The notes below the pieces were generated by a model. It was given only the letters and a program-made list of their open reading frames with translations. It had not been told where the DNA came from and ran no database searches. The translations under genes were made by a program, and so were the position numbers. Below are positions 61,561 to 64,000 of a stretch of 64,000 bases of DNA, piece after piece. Numbering within the stretch: the first letter of the stretch is position 1; the number at the start of each line of letters is the position of its first letter. Source of the stretch: Craspedostauros australis (taxonomy: Eukaryota > Bacillariophyta > Bacillariophyceae > Mastogloiales > Achnanthaceae); NCBI GenBank assembly GCA_026770025.1, contig JAMXDE010000027.1, positions 682,001 to 746,000 of the forward strand, in the 5' to 3' direction.

Positions 61561-64000
61561 ATGATTCTCAACAGCAAGGCAGCCTTCGTGACATTTCTTG
61601 TCTTTGCCAACTTGGCAACGATCCATGCCGTGCTTCGAGGCAACCGGAACCTCGTGGACCCAACGGAAGAACTCCACACCGTAGTGGAGAAGACCCGCCT
61701 CCTCAAGGACAGTGTCGAAGGCGCGAAGACCAACAAGGGCACCAAGAGAAACACCACGACACCAACAGCAAGCCCAACTGACGCAGAGCTGTTCGAACTC
61801 AGCTCATTGCCGACTGGGTCGCCATCTGCCAGTCCGACTACCACCAATCCAACAGGTCTCCCCACCTCGTCTCCGACAGATGAAGCCACTGGGTCGCCAA
61901 CAGGCCCTCCAACTGAGATGCCCTCGATACCAACTGCCGCACCAACTCCAGAGGTCTCCATCGACTTCGATTCCACCATCGTAGTTGTTTGCCAGCCAGA
62001 CGGCGCCACCACCATCCTCACACAACAAGAAGCCGGTGCCAAGACCATCGTCTGCAATGCCAACAAGCCTTCCTGCCGCAACGCCGTGACCGCGGTGAGA
62101 GAATCCAAGCAACTGCAGAATTTCTTTGGGTGCGCAGGAAACCTTGGCGAAGGAGCAGCACGCAAGCTATTCAACAAGTACGCATGCGATGATAGACTCG
62201 CTGAGCATTTGGCGCTGATTGTTACCACCAAAACAGTTCTTGTCACTGAACGTCCAGATGCAATGAAGGAGGCATGCGTAGCCATCGGAATGGCCCAGTC
62301 GCCACCTACCGCCAATCCATGCTGTCAAGGAGATTCGGGATGCACCTCAGTCACCGGTTCCGCCTCCAACTCTCCTCCCTTCATGACTGTTGCTATCACT
62401 GCATGCACCGGCGACAGCGCGTGCAAGGACATCGGACCCAATCCTCTCATTCTCGATTCCTCCTGCACTGGCGCGAGTGCATGCGAATCTATGAACCAGA
62501 ATGTTGCCAATCCCTCTATCACAGGAATAACCTTCGTTAGTGAAGTGGCATGCACCAGTGCACGATCTTGTGAGGGAGTGGGACACCAATCCCTTGGTGA
62601 TGTGATCATCCAGAACGGCTCGTGCATCGGATCAGACGCATGCAATGCAGCCGGGCGCCGCGCGAAACAACCAGCATCATCCTTTCGCTTCCGAAGTCAC
62701 ATCGAGATTGGCTCGAATGCTTGTGTTGGCAACAATGCCTGCAAGGACGCCCATTCGACTGTGAATCGTAGTGGTGGTGGAAAAAGAAGGGGTAGCTTGG
62801 CGATTGGTGACGGTGGCTGCGCTCGTCGTAACTCTTGCGAAGGGATCGGTTTCAGTGACCTGATGAGAACGGACATCGTTGTCCCTCCTGATGGATGCAA
62901 CAATGTCAGTAGCTGCAGGGGATGCATGACGCAGTCCGAGTGCATGTTCGACGAGGTGTATCTTATCAGTGATGCCGACGGAGCCTGTCCAAAACGAGGC
63001 AGCAACCGCAACCCAACAGGAGAGAAGGTGGAGGAGTTCTGTGTTGGTACAGACACCTTGCCCACAGACTGTCCAACGTTTTCTCCAACTCCTTTCCCGA
63101 CATCTCTTACATCCAGCCCAACCAGCACCCCAACAGTCAGGGCTGACCTCCCGAGTTCAGCACCATCTCGCTCTCAAGGTCCCTCAGACTCGCCGTCAGA
63201 TTCGCCGTCTAGCCTACCGTCCAGTCCGCCGTCCAATTTCCCGTCTGGCTTGCCGTCCGATTCACCATCCGATCTACCATCTCACCAACCCTCAGCTACT
63301 CCGTCTGTATCTCCGTCAGATATCCCGAGTTCATCGCCATCCGTTCTTCCGTCTGGCATGCCGTCCAATGCACCGTCCGATCTACCGTCCAACCTTCCAT
63401 CGACTCTTCCCTCTGACATGCCGTCAAGGTTTCCCTCACAAGCGCCTACAACATCGAATAGTCCAACCATCCCTCCAGCCTCCATGCAAATTGGATGTCT
63501 CGAGGGTCCAGGAGATACAACATCAATGTTCAATCTGATCACTGATGAAGTATTGTGCGACGGTGCAACAGGCACATGTGCGAACTTCGTCTCCATGGTT
63601 GATGCTCTTCCTGACAAGGGAAAAATGATCAAGAGCATCTTTGGGTGCAACGATGAAGACCCTCCACAGACCTTGTCGTTGGAGATGGCGCAGGAACGTT
63701 TTGACAAGATCAAGAACGATGCGAGCGTGACAGGAGCAATATTGGATGTAGTGAATGAGGGCAAGAAGCTCTTCACAGGTAACGCGACTTTGGTGACTGC
63801 AGCTTGTGGCACTGACTGCTGCAACGGAAACTCAGCTTGCGTTGCCGACTCTACTGGCAGTGTGATGACAGTGAGCACAGGGTCCTGCATTGGCAATATG
63901 GCTTGCAACGACGAACCTTCCGACACAATCATACTTGACAGTTGCAAGGGATTCCTTTCCTGTGCTGGAGTTGGCTTTTTCTCCCCAACGCAGCCACTTG
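61561..64000 (+). CDS. Secreted Cys-rich repeat protein, paralogue of the 28.5-kb gene, 3' end beyond window
   Basis: ATG at 61561 opens a frame that runs without a stop to the right edge (813 codons). Signal peptide MILNSKAAFVTFLVFANLAT..HA is followed by VLRG, matching ELRG in the paralogue. Then come a Pro/Thr/Ser spacer, helical domain 1 (about 134-250; KPSCRNAVTAVRESKQLQNF, GEGAARKLFNKY), the first Cys-repeat region (CCQGDSGCTSV, ACTGDSACKD, ACVGNNACKD), a linker at about 503-640, helical domain 2 (SMFNLITDEVLCDGATGTCA, DKGKMIKSIFGCN) and the beginning of the second Cys-repeat region. The linker is PSxxPS-type (SDSPSDSPSSLPSS) instead of PTSA. The conserved flanks and replaced linker show that only the outer domains are strongly constrained. 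Confidence 0.85.
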   Translation, partial: MILNSKAAFVTFLVFANLATIHAVLRGNRNLVDPTEELHTVVEKTRLLKDSVEGAKTNKGTKRNTTTPTASPTDAELFELSSLPTGSPSASPTTTNPTGLPTSSPTDEATGSPTGPPTEMPSIPTAAPTPEVSIDFDSTIVVVCQPDGATTILTQQEAGAKTIVCNANKPSCRNAVTAVRESKQLQNFFGCAGNLGEGAARKLFNKYACDDRLAEHLALIVTTKTVLVTERPDAMKEACVAIGMAQSPPTANPCCQGDSGCTSVTGSASNSPPFMTVAITACTGDSACKDIGPNPLILDSSCTGASACESMNQNVANPSITGITFVSEVACTSARSCEGVGHQSLGDVIIQNGSCIGSDACNAAGRRAKQPASSFRFRSHIEIGSNACVGNNACKDAHSTVNRSGGGKRRGSLAIGDGGCARRNSCEGIGFSDLMRTDIVVPPDGCNNVSSCRGCMTQSECMFDEVYLISDADGACPKRGSNRNPTGEKVEEFCVGTDTLPTDCPTFSPTPFPTSLTSSPTSTPTVRADLPSSAPSRSQGPSDSPSDSPSSLPSSPPSNFPSGLPSDSPSDLPSHQPSATPSVSPSDIPSSSPSVLPSGMPSNAPSDLPSNLPSTLPSDMPSRFPSQAPTTSNSPTIPPASMQIGCLEGPGDTTSMFNLITDEVLCDGATGTCANFVSMVDALPDKGKMIKSIFGCNDEDPPQTLSLEMAQERFDKIKNDASVTGAILDVVNEGKKLFTGNATLVTAACGTDCCNGNSACVADSTGSVMTVSTGSCIGNMACNDEPSDTIILDSCKGFLSCAGVGFFSPTQPL

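Overview
This window looks like nuclear DNA from a stramenopile, most probably a diatom. The reasons are: single-exon or few-intron genes with GT..AG introns of about 100-1,000 bp; heat-shock-factor genes; a receptor-type nucleotidyl cyclase fused to a phosphodiesterase; a lumen protein with an ER signal peptide followed by a Phe-led plastid motif and a twin-arginine signal; a CRAL-TRIO protein fused to the 'DVLLGRGKPYQ' domain (DUF6824-like); Pro/Thr/Ser-linked Cys-rich secreted proteins; and a Ty1/copia element of the kind common in diatoms. The species cannot be named from sequence alone. No rRNA, tRNA or CRISPR array was seen.

Layout. 1-10.4 kb: a 5'-partial NYN-ribonuclease-like gene (-) running off the left edge, a two-exon PIF/Harbinger-like DDE transposase (-), a two-exon protein of unknown family with a coiled coil (+), and a membrane-anchored alpha/beta hydrolase (+). 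10.98-27.23 kb: a three-level nest of mobile elements. The outermost is a DNA transposon with about 160-bp imperfect terminal inverted repeats; its only clear gene encodes a ~1,177-aa protein with a D-D-(36)-E arrangement (23.0-26.5 kb). Inside it sits a 2.3-kb fold-back element with Mutator-like features (about 450-bp arms and a perfect 10-bp target duplication). Inside that sits an intact 7.9-kb copia element (616/599-bp LTRs, 6-bp target duplication, one 2,172-aa polyprotein). Divergence fits the nesting order: LTRs nearly identical, fold-back arms diverged, outer inverted repeats most diverged.

28.5-40 kb: a large secreted Cys-rich protein with a PTSA linker (+), a degraded reverse-transcriptase 3' end (+) broken by a solo LTR, an HSF gene (+) and a plastid-lumen protein (-). 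40.4-45.2 kb: a five-exon cyclase-phosphodiesterase receptor (-). 50-61 kb: a 1,664-aa low-complexity protein with repeated RPDNWVSP motifs (+), a second HSF (+), and the three-exon CRAL-TRIO/DUF6824-like protein (+). 61.6-64 kb: a second Cys-rich secreted protein (+), paralogous to the 28.5-kb gene and cut by the right edge.

The host genes show no operon logic. Their themes are cyclic-nucleotide signalling, stress-type transcription factors and secreted or cell-surface proteins. The most unusual content is the nested mobile region, above all the outer element and its transposase-like protein, which I cannot place in a named superfamily.
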